Below are positions 1 to 10,598 of a DNA stretch of 64,000 nucleotides, one piece after another; positions within the stretch are counted from its first letter, which is position 1, and every line of letters starts with the position of its first letter. The notes under the pieces were generated by a model. It worked only from the letters and a program-made list of their open reading frames with translations, ran no database searches and was not told the origin of the DNA. The translations under genes and the position numbers were made by a program. This DNA is from Eustoma russellianum (lineage: Eukaryota; Streptophyta; Magnoliopsida; Gentianales; Gentianaceae), in the NCBI GenBank assembly GCA_036186865.1, contig AP025075.1, positions 17,198,019-17,262,018 on the forward strand. Reading direction: 5' to 3'.

Positions 1-931
1 GAGCTCCTTCTCTCAAGCTAGCCGTGTACCCCAAAGGATCAAATAGGGAAGTCTCTTGCTCCATTGTGACTTTTTGAGGGAGAGTGTTCTAAAATTTTCT
101 TTGGAGAAAGTTTTCTTCCCTTGGCTAATGAGGTAGCCGTTGGTTATATTAGAGGGGGAAAGGGTTTTCCTTAGCTTAGTTAGGCTAATAAGAATTAATT
201 AACCTTGGTTACTTTTACCCAACCAAGGTTACTTTATGTCAACTATAGTTACTTTAATTCAACTATAGTTACTTTATGTCAACTATAGTTACTTTAATTC
301 AACTATAGTTACTTAATAGCAACTATAGTTACTTTATGGCTAACCTAGGTTGCTTTATCCAACTAGAGTTACTTCTTTAACCTTGTAGTTAATATAAAAT
401 AACCATGGTAATCTTCTTGGTCAACCATGAGGGGCCGGCGGTTTTGGCTTGGTGACCCCTTACCATGCTTAATTTTTCTTAAATGGAAATTATGTGGGTA
501 ATTGTCCCCTAATTAATTGATAATTTCCCTTTTTTTTCTCTTTCCATAATTTAACTAAAAGGAATTATGGTCCTCCTTATACACCTAAGGCCGAATTCTT
601 GCAAGAGTTGGAGGAAAATTAGCCCACTACTTACAACTCCTTTATTTCTATTTGAGCTTATTTTTAAGGAGGCCCTTAAGATTAGCCTCTCTTATAACTT
701 GGGAAAAATCCCCTTTAAGGCCCTTTTTAACCTTATGGCCGAAATCTCTTAAGCCAATAGGGTGAATTGGCCATGGTCCATAACTCATGCTTGAATGATT
801 ATATTGTTTGCTTATCGACATAAAATAAAGGAAGCACTAAGGAAACTTAGTGAAATGCACTGAAGGATGCCACTTATTAATTTACTTATACGAGTCTTCA
901 AGTACAGTATGACTTTTGGCAGGGTACAACA
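1..931 (-). repeat. 3' LTR of G0, cut by the window start
   Basis: The LTR outer end reads ...GTACAACA at 931, directly followed by a polypyrimidine run that is the minus-strand PPT, so 931 is the LTR 5' edge in element orientation (TGTTGTACCC...). Bases 1-204 repeat almost exactly at 16072-16275. Bases 205-931 have no partner in this window because the 5' LTR is truncated. The segment contains the 20-bp tandem array and, at 425-445, a GGCCGGCGG tract with counterparts in G1 (near 56625) and G2 (near 37690). Confidence 0.8.
201..380. repeat. 20-bp tandem array of palindromic AACTATAGTTACTTTA-type units
   Basis: Nine consecutive units keep a 20-bp register. Each begins with a 10-bp core such as AACTATAGTT (self-complementary), AACCTTGGTT, AACCAAGGTT or AACTAGAGTT, followed by ACTTTAATTC or ACTTTATGTC. 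The core AACTATAGTT occurs five times. The array lies about 550-730 bp into the LTR from its 5' edge, which would be U3. A looser relative with AACC..GGTT cores is found at 56715-56815 in the G1 LTR. Confidence 0.9.
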
Positions 932-948
932 TTCTCGCCCCCCCTTAA
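932..948 (-). other. Polypurine tract of G0
   Basis: TTCTCGCCCCCCCTTAA lies directly inside the 3' LTR, so the element strand reads TTAAGGGGGGGCGAGAA. This is the expected position and composition of the plus-strand primer for reverse transcription. The next inward bases encode the Tekay-type TTTCGAGGACGAAAC signature on the element strand. Confidence 0.8.
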
Positions 949-2997
949 CATAAGTTTCGTCCTCGAAACTTTAGAGACTAATCAAAAAGATGGGGACATC
1001 TACTCTTCATGTTTCCCTCTGAACTGCTTCGTTCAAATCATCTTAGAGGTCTCATCAGAACTTATTCTAATTTCCTATAGGTGTTATCGTAACCTATCCC
1101 ATATCTTAAGCACTTGCAATCTTGACACTATGTACCGATAATGATATCCATTCCGTGTTAACATGGTCATGAAATGCTTATGATTTCCTTTTCATAAAAT
1201 ATTAAAAACTTGGCAGAGGTCATTAAGTCTGGGATATAGACCATTAGCTCTTTTCTGTAAACATCCTTTCAGTGATCATGTAACGGTCAACTTACGTATG
1301 AAATAGCATCCAAAGACACCCGGAATAATTCCTATAAGGTACACATACCAAGCTCTTCATAAGGATGTGCCATATTCATACGTCTTTCTGATCGCATTAC
1401 TACGTAATAACTTTTACCTTTTTGCGATCATTTCATAAAATCGAACTAGAAGTTGTGGTTTCTCCTTTGAACTTATGTCCCCTTTATGACATGTCAAATG
1501 TTTCTTGTTCATCATAAGTCCTTGTTTTCTCTTTTGATACCTGAAACATGTACGTATCACTATTTACGTGTTCATAAAACATTTGGATCATCATGCTATA
1601 CATATGAAATGAGGATATGCCAAGGTGTAACGTCTCCGCTGGAGTGTGTTTGATATCCTCAACCTATAAATTCCTGATCCAAACATTACGTTTTATGGGA
1701 TTCTCTATTCCGCCTCCCAAATGGCCATTGTTTTAGATTTCTCCTAATCAGTCTCGTAACGCTTCATCATCTTACCACATTTCTATGAATTCTCCCTTAA
1801 GGAACACCAACATATAGGTTTGCTAAGCAAATTACCTGACTTCCCAACAATACAGCACTTGTCCGTGGGGAAATAAGTTCCTCCCTTAAAGCTCATGCAC
1901 TTGTTCCTTTTTGGTTCAGCAAGCCCTTTCGGTGAGTTGCCTTCATAGACTTAGGGAATTCTTAATTATCTTCCTAAGGTGGCTCGTTCTCATAAAACAT
2001 GATTTTCATACCCATGACCTGCTTTCCATACCTTACCTAACATAGTGCTTTCATATCGTGATGTTCTATCGTGTTCCAATTTGGTTATAGCACTCTTGAT
2101 ACACGATATGCCGATCCATTCCTCATATAGTACCATAAAATGTGTACAAGTGCTAATAGTGACGCATCATGACGAAGACCCCGAGTCCCAAACACGGTGT
2201 TATACTTAGTCATTAATCTCACTCACTTACTTGTGGTCCACTCATCACAATCACTCATACCAGGAAGTAGGACATAGGTACTTCTCATTTAACCCGTACC
2301 TTGGTTGTTTCTTTGTTATCCACATAAGGTAGCCTTATGCGGATACGGCTCCCCTTTCCTACTTTGTTTCTTAATACGCTCGTTAAGTCGTTTATTTCGT
2401 CTTTATGTTCTCTTACCATGCCTAAAACTTTGCCCAAGACACCTATCGGGGTAGTGGCTGGATACAAGTCCTCTACCACTGGCTATCCTTGCCGTTTGAA
2501 AACGGCCGCAGAATCCGTGCCCTCATCTTACCCGATGCCAGTATCAGCATGAAGTTACCTTCAACTTCGCTTAACCATCTTTCTGCCTACTATGAACTAG
2601 ATTCCCTACCAAACCTCGGAATACGTGTTCTTACTAACTATTGCTAGTAAAGTTTACTGCCCCTGAGGGTGACAGTGATGATGTCATTTACTGAATCGTG
2701 ATGCCATCCGCACCACGGAGTGTCGGAGTCTTACTCAAGGTATAAATATTCAGATTAAGCGACAAAATTTAATTCGTAATCCAAATAAGATCTTAAGGTC
2801 ATACAGGCAGGCATGATTACGTTCTATAAATTGTCATCGACTAGGGCTTTATCATCAGATCGCAACCCTAATTTCCAGTCTAAGTCATCCTAGTCTAAGT
2901 TCAATTCTCGTCTAGGATTATGGCTTAGATCTAAGATCAAACTTAGATTGCTAAAATCGTAACTTAATTCTATATTCTGCTCGGATCTGGAGCCTTC

Positions 2998-3009
2998 GCT
3001 CTGATACCA
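2998..3009 (-). other. Primer binding site of G0
   Basis: GCTCTGATACCA on the plus strand reads TGGTATCAGAGC on the element strand, the standard site complementary to the 3' end of initiator-Met tRNA. It lies two bases inside the LTR edge at 3012. Confidence 0.9.
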
Positions 3010-3011
3010 CC

Positions 3012-3813
3012 TGCAGCGCCCTGCATCCCAGCCCAGCTGGATACGGTGCACCCGGCTGTACTTCACTAAGGAGAGTACCAGGCGTCGATCCATTACAAGT
3101 CGTAGTCCATGATAAGATGCATGGACTTTCGTGCTTACACGTCAACAAGTAAGCAAAACCATGACAGAATAAAAACCTCAAATTAAAAATTTCTATGAAA
3201 TCATTCTTAGTTTATACAACCCAAATCAAAAGTACCGAAATTCTGAAAGTAAATGTTTCCCATCACAATTACACAATAAGTCATCGGTCACAACCGGCAC
3301 GTCATGTCTCCTATTCCATCCATCTTCCGCTGCGCTTACGGGTAGGGGACCCTAGGTTCATCCTCTATCCATTCTACCTTGTTCCCTGCAGTCTCTAGGA
3401 GGAAAAATAGGGGGTGAGTGACAAAGTCACCAGCAAGTAAACTATAGACAATCATGCATTAAATGGAAAGTACACACAGGAACCAGATCCCCCAAAATTA
3501 GGTTTAAAAACATACCTGACCTTCCATCCAACACCCATAAGAAATCAGCTCATAACTTATCAAGGATTAAATCTCATCAAAGTTCATCACTTATTAAAGA
3601 ACGTAACTGATAATAATCCATGAGTCATTAAAAGATCATTACTCAATGAAGATCATAGCTTAGGGGCTACCAAGTCATAACAACCTGGCCTAAGTATCAT
3701 GAATAAGATCATAGTTTACGTAACAACAGTAGTGAGATCGTAACTTAGGTAACGAAAGATAAGAGGATCATAACCTAAGTAACATTACCTCTAGCATTTG
3801 ACTAGCATCTTCT
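3012..3813 (-). repeat. 5' LTR of G0, inner part (before the A insertion)
   Basis: It starts TGCAGCGCCCTGCATCCC next to the primer site and matches the inner ends of the G1 LTR (near 60060-60129) and the G2 LTR (from 34555), including the stretch around GTACTTCACTAAGGAGAGTAC. The LTR is interrupted after AGCATCTTC by the LTR of element A and resumes at 13398. Confidence 0.8.
3667..3813. repeat. Left copy of the 147-bp duplication bordering element A
   Basis: The sequence from CTACCAAGTCATAAC to AGCATCTTCT is repeated at 13251-13397 without any mismatch I can see. A normal copia insertion would duplicate only 5 bp. The left copy is in its natural place in the G0 LTR. Confidence 0.9.
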
Positions 3814-4545
3814 GTTGGACCGTGCACCTGCAATAAACACCACTAGAGGGGGGGTGAATAGTGGTTAGCGGAAATTACACTACAACCCTTTGTTAAAATC
3901 CCCTTTGAAAACAGAATCTGAAACCACCTCAGATTCAGAACCTGTAATTGAAAAATCAACACTAATTGTACACAATTCCAAAAATTATAAAACTTTCCAG
4001 AATTTAACTTCAATAAGTTAAAAAGACTCTGTCCAAAAATCAGACAAAAATAAGATCTTTTGACCCTTCAAACAAATAAAAAGATTCAGATGATCAATCT
4101 GGACAGAATTGGACAGAATGTTGCTGATTTTGCAAAACGTATTTCTCTTTACCAAAAAGGTTGATCTTTATATCAAAACACTCCTTAGGATGTGTAGATG
4201 AAGTTTCCAAAAGGCCCTGACCTTAAACAATTCTTGAAAAATACAGAATTTAAGTTTTCTCAAAACTGGTCAGATTGTAGCCAGATTGGAGCAGTTATCT
4301 TGAAAAGACTGAAAGACTAACTTTACCTTGCTCAAATCAAGTGATTCTTGTTGCAAATGAAAGCTAACAGTCTGAAGTATAACTCCACCAAAAATCATGA
4401 ATTTTGAAAATGTTTAGCTATTTTTTCAAATTGTGAGAATTTGTGTGAAAACTGTAGTCAAAAACAGGCAGAAAACAAAAATAAAGAAACAAGAGAAGAA
4501 CACCGAGAATTTATCCTGGTTCGGTCAATGTGACCTACTCCAGTC

Positions 4546-4566
4546 CCAAGGAACACCTTTCCTTGG
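4546..4566 (-). other. Hairpin in the transcribed part of the A 3' LTR
   Basis: CCAAGGAA, a CACCT loop and TTCCTTGG form a perfect 8-bp stem. It lies about 320 bp downstream of the TATA box in element orientation and beside the conserved CCTACTCCAG block. The 5' LTR has the same hairpin at 12680-12700. Related hairpins with an altered pair occur at 24021-24037 (C) and 40569-40586 (E). Confidence 0.75.
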
Positions 4567-4887
4567 ATTTCACTATCAAATGAACACCTTACAACAAGAG
4601 CCAAGCTTGATCCTTGGGTTATATACCGACCTATTCAAGACTTGGATAATCACTTCTATGCAACTCTTGGTTACAACACCTCTACCACCTATTGATGTAG
4701 CCTTATAAATTTGGCTAATCAATCATACAAATCCAACTCAAGAAGGTGTGTATAGTGTAGCTGGACAACAAAGAAAATTGGAACACCTTAGCTACACAAA
4801 GTATGAACGAAAATATGAGAAGAGAATAGCAAGACAACAATCTTCAATTTTGCTTTCAAGTGTGTCTTCTCTTCTTCACCTTGCCTC

Positions 4888-4897
4888 CTATTTATAG
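4888..4897 (-). promoter_or_regulatory. TATA box of the A 3' LTR
   Basis: CTATTTATAG on the plus strand is CTATAAATAG on the element strand, a canonical plant TATA box. Transcription would start roughly 30 bp further left. The same sequence recurs at 13023-13032 and 16976-16985 in the other A-family LTRs. Confidence 0.7.
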
Positions 4898-5842
4898 TGT
4901 GAATAGATGGCATATTCTCTCCAACTTTTAGACCATGTGATGGCTGAGAATTTTGAATTAAAGCACCTCCATAATCATCTCCAAGAACCTTGTCTCCATT
5001 AACTTCAAATTTGAAATTTCAAGTTGACAACTTTTGCCAACTAGCTTGTTTTTGAATTGTCCACTTGCCCAAAAGTCATAAAATGAGTATACCACTTTCT
5101 CCACCTGTTTATGGACGTTTTTGATGTTGTATATACGTATACCAACTCAAATTTTGTGAATAAAAAATAATGAATAAGTGTTGACAAGATTATGTCAACA
5201 TATAACACCAAAATTCATACTTTCTTCTCCTTTACATATTTTGATAAATCTTGCACCAAGGACATCTTGTAATCTCTAAAAGATGATAATTAATATCCTC
5301 TTATAACATATATAAGAGGGTCTTCAAGAAAAAATAGAATGTGACATCTCAAATCGTCACATATTCAGCTATAGTCAATAATATCATCGGTTGAGAGAAT
5401 AAGATATAAGATCACCATATAATCTTAAAAATAATAATAATAACACAGCTCCAGAATGAAGATAATAATATGCTCAAGAGATTCCTTGAGTGAAAATACC
5501 AAAAATACTCTTGGGGGTAAAATGACCAAAATACCCCTTGTGTGAGAAAACTCTAGAAATGCCCCCGATGGTCAGAAATGATCACAATTCCACCTTTGTC
5601 ATGATAACCAAGATAATAATATGCACTTGAAATATTTTTCACCATATGATGTTCCTACAAAACTTAAAATACCAATTTTGCCCTTTTTGGTAAGTTGTAG
5701 AAACTTCCAAGGCACGTTAGTCACAAGACAATAATAATCACCAAAAACACATAATAATCACATAATGAACATGTATAAATCATGTACAAATGAAAACAAT
5801 CATTTTATCATTTTTTAGAAAATTATTTCTAAAAACCCTAGA

Positions 5843-6050
5843 CATCAATCGATCGAAGTGTCTCAGCTTCAGAAATCGATGTCTCACAGAAAGTTTCAGA
5901 GTTTTCCTCTGACCTACATTGATCGATCGAAGTGAGAGTTCGATGTACATCGATCGATTGACGTGTCTCAGGTTTAGAGATCGATGCTCACAGAAAGGTC
6001 TTAAACTTATCTGCCTTACATAGATCGATCGATGTGAACTTGTTCAACTT
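5843..6050. repeat. Two about 105-bp repeats rich in ATCGATCGAT palindromes
   Basis: Two imperfect tandem units share ATCGATCGA-type palindromes, GTGTCTCAG, AGATCGATG and CTCACAGAAAG. A third partial start at about 6025 ends the block. The same block is in the A' fragment at about 18105-18248. In element orientation it is in the first 300 bp of the LTR (U3), where enhancers of plant LTR elements usually lie. Confidence 0.75.
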
Positions 6051-6140
6051 TTAATCACATATAACACCATGTGTGACATTTTTAAGTATTCATCACTTAA
6101 AATCATGAATTTGAAAATTATCCAAACATATTTCTCAACA

Positions 6141-6410
6141 TTCTCCCCCTTTTGGATGATTTTCAAAATAACCTAACATGATTTTAATGTCACAACTTAT
6201 AACCAAAAGTTTAACCAAATGTTTAACCAAAAGTTTAACCAAATGTTTTCAACTATGTTTTCAACTTTTAAATAGTATGCCGCTCCCCCTTAACTCATAC
6301 TCTCCCCCTTAACCTATGCTCCAAAATTTATACCAATAAAAACTTAGCATATGATTCATCATGACTTACCAACTAAAATCATGTTCTTATTCTATCTCCC
6401 CCTTTATTTT
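6141..6410 (-). other. PPT and three further PPT-like tracts of element A
   Basis: TTCTCCCCCTTTTGG at 6141 abuts the LTR and is the expected PPT (element strand AAAAGGGGGAGAA). Three more tracts of the same kind follow before the RNase H stop: 6283-6291, 6301-6310 and 6395-6404. The rest of this stretch up to 6432 is AT-rich and non-coding. Confidence 0.8.
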
Positions 6411-6432
6411 GCAAATCATGCAAAAGATAGAA

Positions 6433-7080
6433 CTATACAATGGTATCGTAAGTCAACATTCCTAATTTGGCTCGTAAGTTTTCAAAAGTGGCTTGATTAA
6501 GGGGTTTGGTGAAGATGTCAGCGATTTGGTGATCAGTTCTTATATGGTTTATCACTATGTCCTCATTTTGAACATGATCGCGAAGAAAGTGGTATCGCAC
6601 CTCAATGTGTTTGGCCTTAGAATGAAGCACCGGATTCCGGGAAAGATTGATTGCACTTGTGCTATCGCAGAAAATTGGAATCTTATTCATTTTAATGCCA
6701 AAATCACTAAGTTGCTGTTTAAGCCAAAGTATTTGGGTAGTACATAAACTCAAAGCGGTATACTCGGCTTCAGTGGTAGAAAGAGCTACACTAGCTTGCT
6801 TTTTAGAAAACCAAGAGATCAAATTGATTCCTATGAATTGACATGTACCGCTAGTGGATTTTCTATCTAACCTACAACCACCATAATCAGCATCACTATC
6901 CAACTTAGCGTTTCTATCATACCACAGTCCTAAGTGAGGTGTATGCTTAAGATATCTAAAGATCTTTTTCACTGCATTGTAATGTGATACCTTAGGACAA
7001 GATTGAAACCTAGCACACATACACACACTAAACATAATATCAGGTCTTGATGCAGTTAAGTATAACAATGAGCCAATCAT
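6433..7080 (-). pseudogene. pol: RNase H end of element A pol
   Basis: This is the C-terminal part of a copia polyprotein in the same frame as the RT segment upstream, separated from it only by an in-frame TAA at 7087-7089 in a conserved Tyr codon. Visible motifs in order: SLLYLTASRPD, the first RNase H aspartate in DADYGGC, KSTSGTCQF, the glutamate in LSTTEAEY, the aspartate in CDSTSAI, and the terminal IADIFTKPL. A few residues before DADYGG are missing compared with elements C and E. RNase H would remove the RNA template during cDNA synthesis in the virus-like particle. It ends 290 bp before the 3' LTR. Confidence 0.85.
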
Positions 7081-7086
7081 AGACCT

Positions 7087-9237
7087 TTATAGTGTGTCAT
7101 CAAAAGGTTTACCATTTTCATCCTTATCAAGTTTGGTACTAACACTCATAGGGGTAGTTGTAGGTTTCAACTCTTCAAAACCAAACTTCTTAATCATATC
7201 ATTGACATACTTAAGTTGGCTAATGTGAATTCCTTGAGGAGTTTGTTTGATTTGAAGTCCTAAGAAATTATTCAACTCTCCTACCATTGACATTTCAAAC
7301 TCTGACTTCATACATTCTTCGAAGTCTTTTTCTAAAGTAGGGTTGGTTGAACCAAAGATTATATCATCTACGTATATTTGAACTATTAACAAATCATTAC
7401 CTTTTCTTCTTAGGAATAATGTGTTGTCGATGGTCCCCCTTTGATAATTATTTGCAATAAGAAAGTTTGCAAATCTATCATACCAAGCTCTTGGAGCTTG
7501 TTTTAAACCATATAGAGCTTTCTTAAGCTTATAAACATGGTTAGGATTCTTTGGATCTTCAAATCCAGGGGGTCGTTTGACAAACACCTCTTCTTGGATG
7601 TATCCATTCAAGAACGCACTCTTGACATCCATTTGGAAGAGCTTAATTTTGCTTAGACTTGCAATCGCAAGTAACAATCTAATTGCTTCTAGTTGTGCAA
7701 CGGGTGCAAATGTTTCTTCATAATCTATTCCTTCTTGTTGATTATAACCTTGTGCGACTAGTCTAGCCTTATTCCTTGTAATATTTCCTTGTTCATCCAT
7801 TTTATTCCTAAAGACCGATTTAGTTCCTATGATAGACTTGCCTTCAGGTTTAGGTACTAAGTCCCACACGTTGTTCCTTGTGAATTGATTTAATTCCTCA
7901 TGCATAGCATCTATCCATGATATGTCACCTAAGGCTTCCTTTACGTTCTTAGGTTCTAATTGTGAGATTGAGCTATGTCCTTCAAGTTGACTTATATTTT
8001 TACGTGTTCTAACCCCAACACTTGGATCCCTAATGATTAGTTTTTTAGGGTGCCACCAATTCCTAGATTGACTAGGTTCACCCTCATCTTGTTCAAATGT
8101 TTCATTAGTGTGAACGTTATCATATGTAATTGGATCATTAGTTGTATCTTCCAATTGCAGAGTCTCTTGATTTATTTCATCTAAGGGTTCATGTATGTCT
8201 TGTTCAGGGGGAGTTGGTTCTAGATGATCAAGTACAGGCTCAAGTAATACATCATCATCAAACATATTTTCAACATTGGTTTCTTGTTTATGTTGATGTT
8301 TATCACTAACTTCAAAGCATGCATTTTCATTGAATTTCACATGTATGGATTCAATTATTTTTCTAGATGCAGGATTATCACACCTATATGCTCTTGAGTT
8401 AGTTGAATACCCAACAAATATGCATTCAATAGACTTTTGTTCAAATTTATCTAGATTATCCTTAGTGTTCAGCACAAAACATTTACATCCGAATACTTTA
8501 AGATAATCTATTTTAGGTTGTCTATTGTTTAGCGATTCATAAGGCATTTTATTTAATTTCTTTCTAATAGTGAGCCTATTTATAATATAGCATGCACAAC
8601 TAACAGCTTCAGCCCATAAATATTTAGGTAATTTATTTTTACACAGCATTGTCCTAGCAACTTCTTGAATCGTTCTATTTTTACGTTCAATAACTCCATT
8701 GAGTTGTGGTGTTCTAGGTGGTGAGAATTCATGTTTTATTCCATGTAGTTCACAAAATTTGATTATGTCTTTATTTTTAAATTCTCCACCTCTATCGCTT
8801 TCAATTCTTTTAACATTTTCTTCATAAATGTTTTCAAGTTGCTTAATAAGGGTTTCGATTGCTAATGGAGCATCGTCTTTGTGTGTTAAGAACAATGTCC
8901 ATGTGTAGCGTGAGTAATCATCTACTATGACACCCACATAGTAGTGTCCACCTAGACTTCTTGTTCTACTTGGACCAAATAAGTCTAAGTGAAGCAATTC
9001 TAGTACATGACTAGTACTCACTTCATGTTTCGGTTTTAAGGTTTCTTTAATGTGTTTTCCCTTAATACATGTTTCACACATTTGAAAATTATCTAAGTCT
9101 AACTTAAGCATTCCTCTAATTAAATTCTTCTTAGACAATTTCTTAATAGTTGAAATTCCTATATGGCCTAATCTTCTATGCCATAAATTTACATCTAAGT
9201 TATGTGATATTAGACACTTAACTTTAGCATCTAACAT
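7087..9237 (-). pseudogene. pol: Integrase and reverse transcriptase of element A
   Basis: About 716 codons are open. The N-terminus has the integrase HHCC finger (WHRRLGHIG ... CETCIKGK), then the catalytic D, D and E in LHLDLFGPS, ESDRGGEF and ERKNRT. Next come a variable linker rich in acidic residues and the RT with WKNK-type start, LDVKSAFLNG-like MDVKSAFLNG, LKKALYGLKQAPRAWY and YVDDIIFGST near residue 625. RT copies the genomic RNA and integrase inserts the cDNA. It is joined to protease through a 1-nt loss in an A-run near 9299-9302 and to RNase H through a nonsense codon. Otherwise it is the best preserved copia IN-RT in the window. Confidence 0.9.
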
Positions 9238-9281
9238 GTTATCTAAGGTAAGAGTATAAATATTTCCATCTCTATTTCCTT

Positions 9282-9659
9282 TTAAAACTGTTTCTCCTTT
9301 TCATTTATTATATCACAAGAATTGGGAAGAAAGGAGACATTATAACCACAATTTATAAGTTGAGAAATACTAAGTAAATTATAAGATATATTGCTTACTA
9401 ATAACACATTTCGTATTTGAAATGTGTTAGGGTCCCCAATTGTTTCTTTTCCAACAACTTGTCCTTTGTTGTTGTCACCGAATGTCACTTTTCCTCCATT
9501 CTTGATATGTTCCAATTCGATGAATAGTTTGGGGTTCCCCGTCATATGCCTCGAACATCCACTATCTAAAAACCATTTGGTTTTTAGATTCTTTGACTTT
9601 GCCTCCTTCTTGCATTCCTTGCATTTATCCTACAATGGAGACAAAGTTTTAGGTACCCT
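9282..9659 (-). pseudogene. pol: Protease of element A
   Basis: The aspartic protease active site is DSGCSRHMTG (about 9541-9570), followed by VTFGDN, KGTI-like KETIGDP and LLVSNISYNLLSISQL. It is in the same frame as the gag C-terminus but separated from it by two stops, a TAA at about 9660 and a TAG about 27 nt further on. A 1-nt deletion near 9300 shifts it out of frame with integrase. Protease would cleave the Gag-Pol precursor. Confidence 0.8.
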
Positions 9660-10598
9660 TTATTTGGGCCCTTGAATGTTAGGGGCACTATTCTTGTTTA
9701 GATATCCCTTAGGTATCCAAACTTGAATATACCTTCTAGGCACATTTTTAGCATTGTTATAATTTGGAAAATAAGAAGAATTAGCATATACATGATTATT
9801 CCACATAAGTGAAGATGCATTGTTATACATGTTGTGCCATGGTTGATAATTATTATAGGATGGTCGAATTGTATAAGGCATGTGACTTTGTTTCTTATAT
9901 GGCGCTATATAAGTGTGTTCATATGTATTTCTAAAAGATTTATATGAGTGTTGTCTATACTTAGGTTCATAATAAGTTGTATGCATTTTATTCGGTCTAA
10001 TTGCATTTGTATACAAGTAGGCATAATTTCTAGGTTGTCTAGATGCAAAGTTTGTCCTAGATGTATGTTTGTGCGTGTGTGCTTTTATGGGTGTATGTTG
10101 CATTTTTGCCTTCATATTAGTAGAAGAAGGTGTAGAAGAAGATGTAGCAGGAAAAGTTGATTTTATTGTATTATATGGTAACTTTGTACTAGATGAAACA
10201 AACTTAGTCTTTTTATTTACTTTTTCATTTTCTTCTTTATAGCCTAAGCCGATTTTATCATTACCATACTTTTGTGATGAGATAAGTGTATCTAACATAT
10301 TTGCACCTGATTTAAATTGTTCTAACATTTTTTCTAAGTTAAGTTTAGACGACTTAAGTTGTGTTATTTCATGTTCACAACTTTCTAACTTAGACTTTAA
10401 CATCTTATTTTCCATTTTTATCTTATGTTCATCTTTCCTATATGATTCAATTTTATTCTCTAAAGAATCAAGAGTATTGGTAGACTCTTGTTTAAGAGAT
10501 TCTAGTTGATCGGAAAATTCCAAGTTGGACGTCTTCAACTTGTCATTTTCTTCAACTAGTTTCTTCTTTTCTTTTAGAGAGCCTCTTACAGTGAGCAT
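9660..10598 (-). pseudogene. gag: C-terminal half of element A gag
   Basis: It starts with a Lys/Glu-rich heptad region (SLKEKKKLVEEND onward, about residues 5-100) that should form a coiled coil. A basic, Tyr-, Asn- and His-rich tail follows, ending near IQVWIPKGYLNK. It lies one frame (+1) from the gag N-terminal half, with the shift at about 10575-10600, where the two frames overlap. Coiled coil plus basic tail is what I expect of SIRE-type Gag. The frame closes with TAA directly before the protease. Confidence 0.75.

Larger units (their letters stand above)
932..3011 (-). other. Interior of G0: about 2.1 kb, no recognisable gag or pol
   Basis: The region between PPT and primer site is far shorter than the 6-7 kb of an autonomous Tekay element. 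I find none of the usual motifs (CCHC, DSGA, FIDD, HHCC) in either strand. The longest minus-strand reading frame (about 2479 to 2285, 64 codons) is unassigned. Only the two ends are recognisable: the Tekay-like 3' signature near 950 and, at 2970-2998, a leader resembling 60144-60170 of G1. A short inverted repeat, GCCGTTT..AAACGGC, lies near 2495-2510. The interior looks like a LARD-type non-coding cargo or a long-decayed remnant. Confidence 0.6.
3813..6140 (-). repeat. 3' LTR of element A (2328 bp)
   Basis: The plus strand reads TGTTGGACC...CTCAACA, giving TGTTG/CAACA terminal inverted repeats, and is followed by the PPT. Bases 3813-5115 match the 5' LTR at 11935-13250, mostly closely but with a divergent block near 3935-3990. 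The LTR contains a TATA box, a transcribed hairpin (4546-4566) and a cluster of ATCGATCGA motifs at its outer end. Plus-strand reading frames inside it, such as 4433-4708, are antisense to the element and occur simply because both LTRs are copies. Confidence 0.9.

Noticed and set aside
201..380. Regular repeats suggesting a CRISPR array
   Set aside because: Units are directly tandem without unique spacers, in a plant retrotransposon LTR.
2285..2479. 64-codon minus-strand ORF in the G0 interior
   Set aside because: Too short and without any motif. A plus-strand ORF overlaps it. I cannot tell it from chance.
4433..4708. 91-codon plus-strand ORF, with a near copy at 12567-12830
   Set aside because: Both lie in the LTRs of element A, antisense to its transcription. 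They are alike because LTRs are copies, and no domain is visible.
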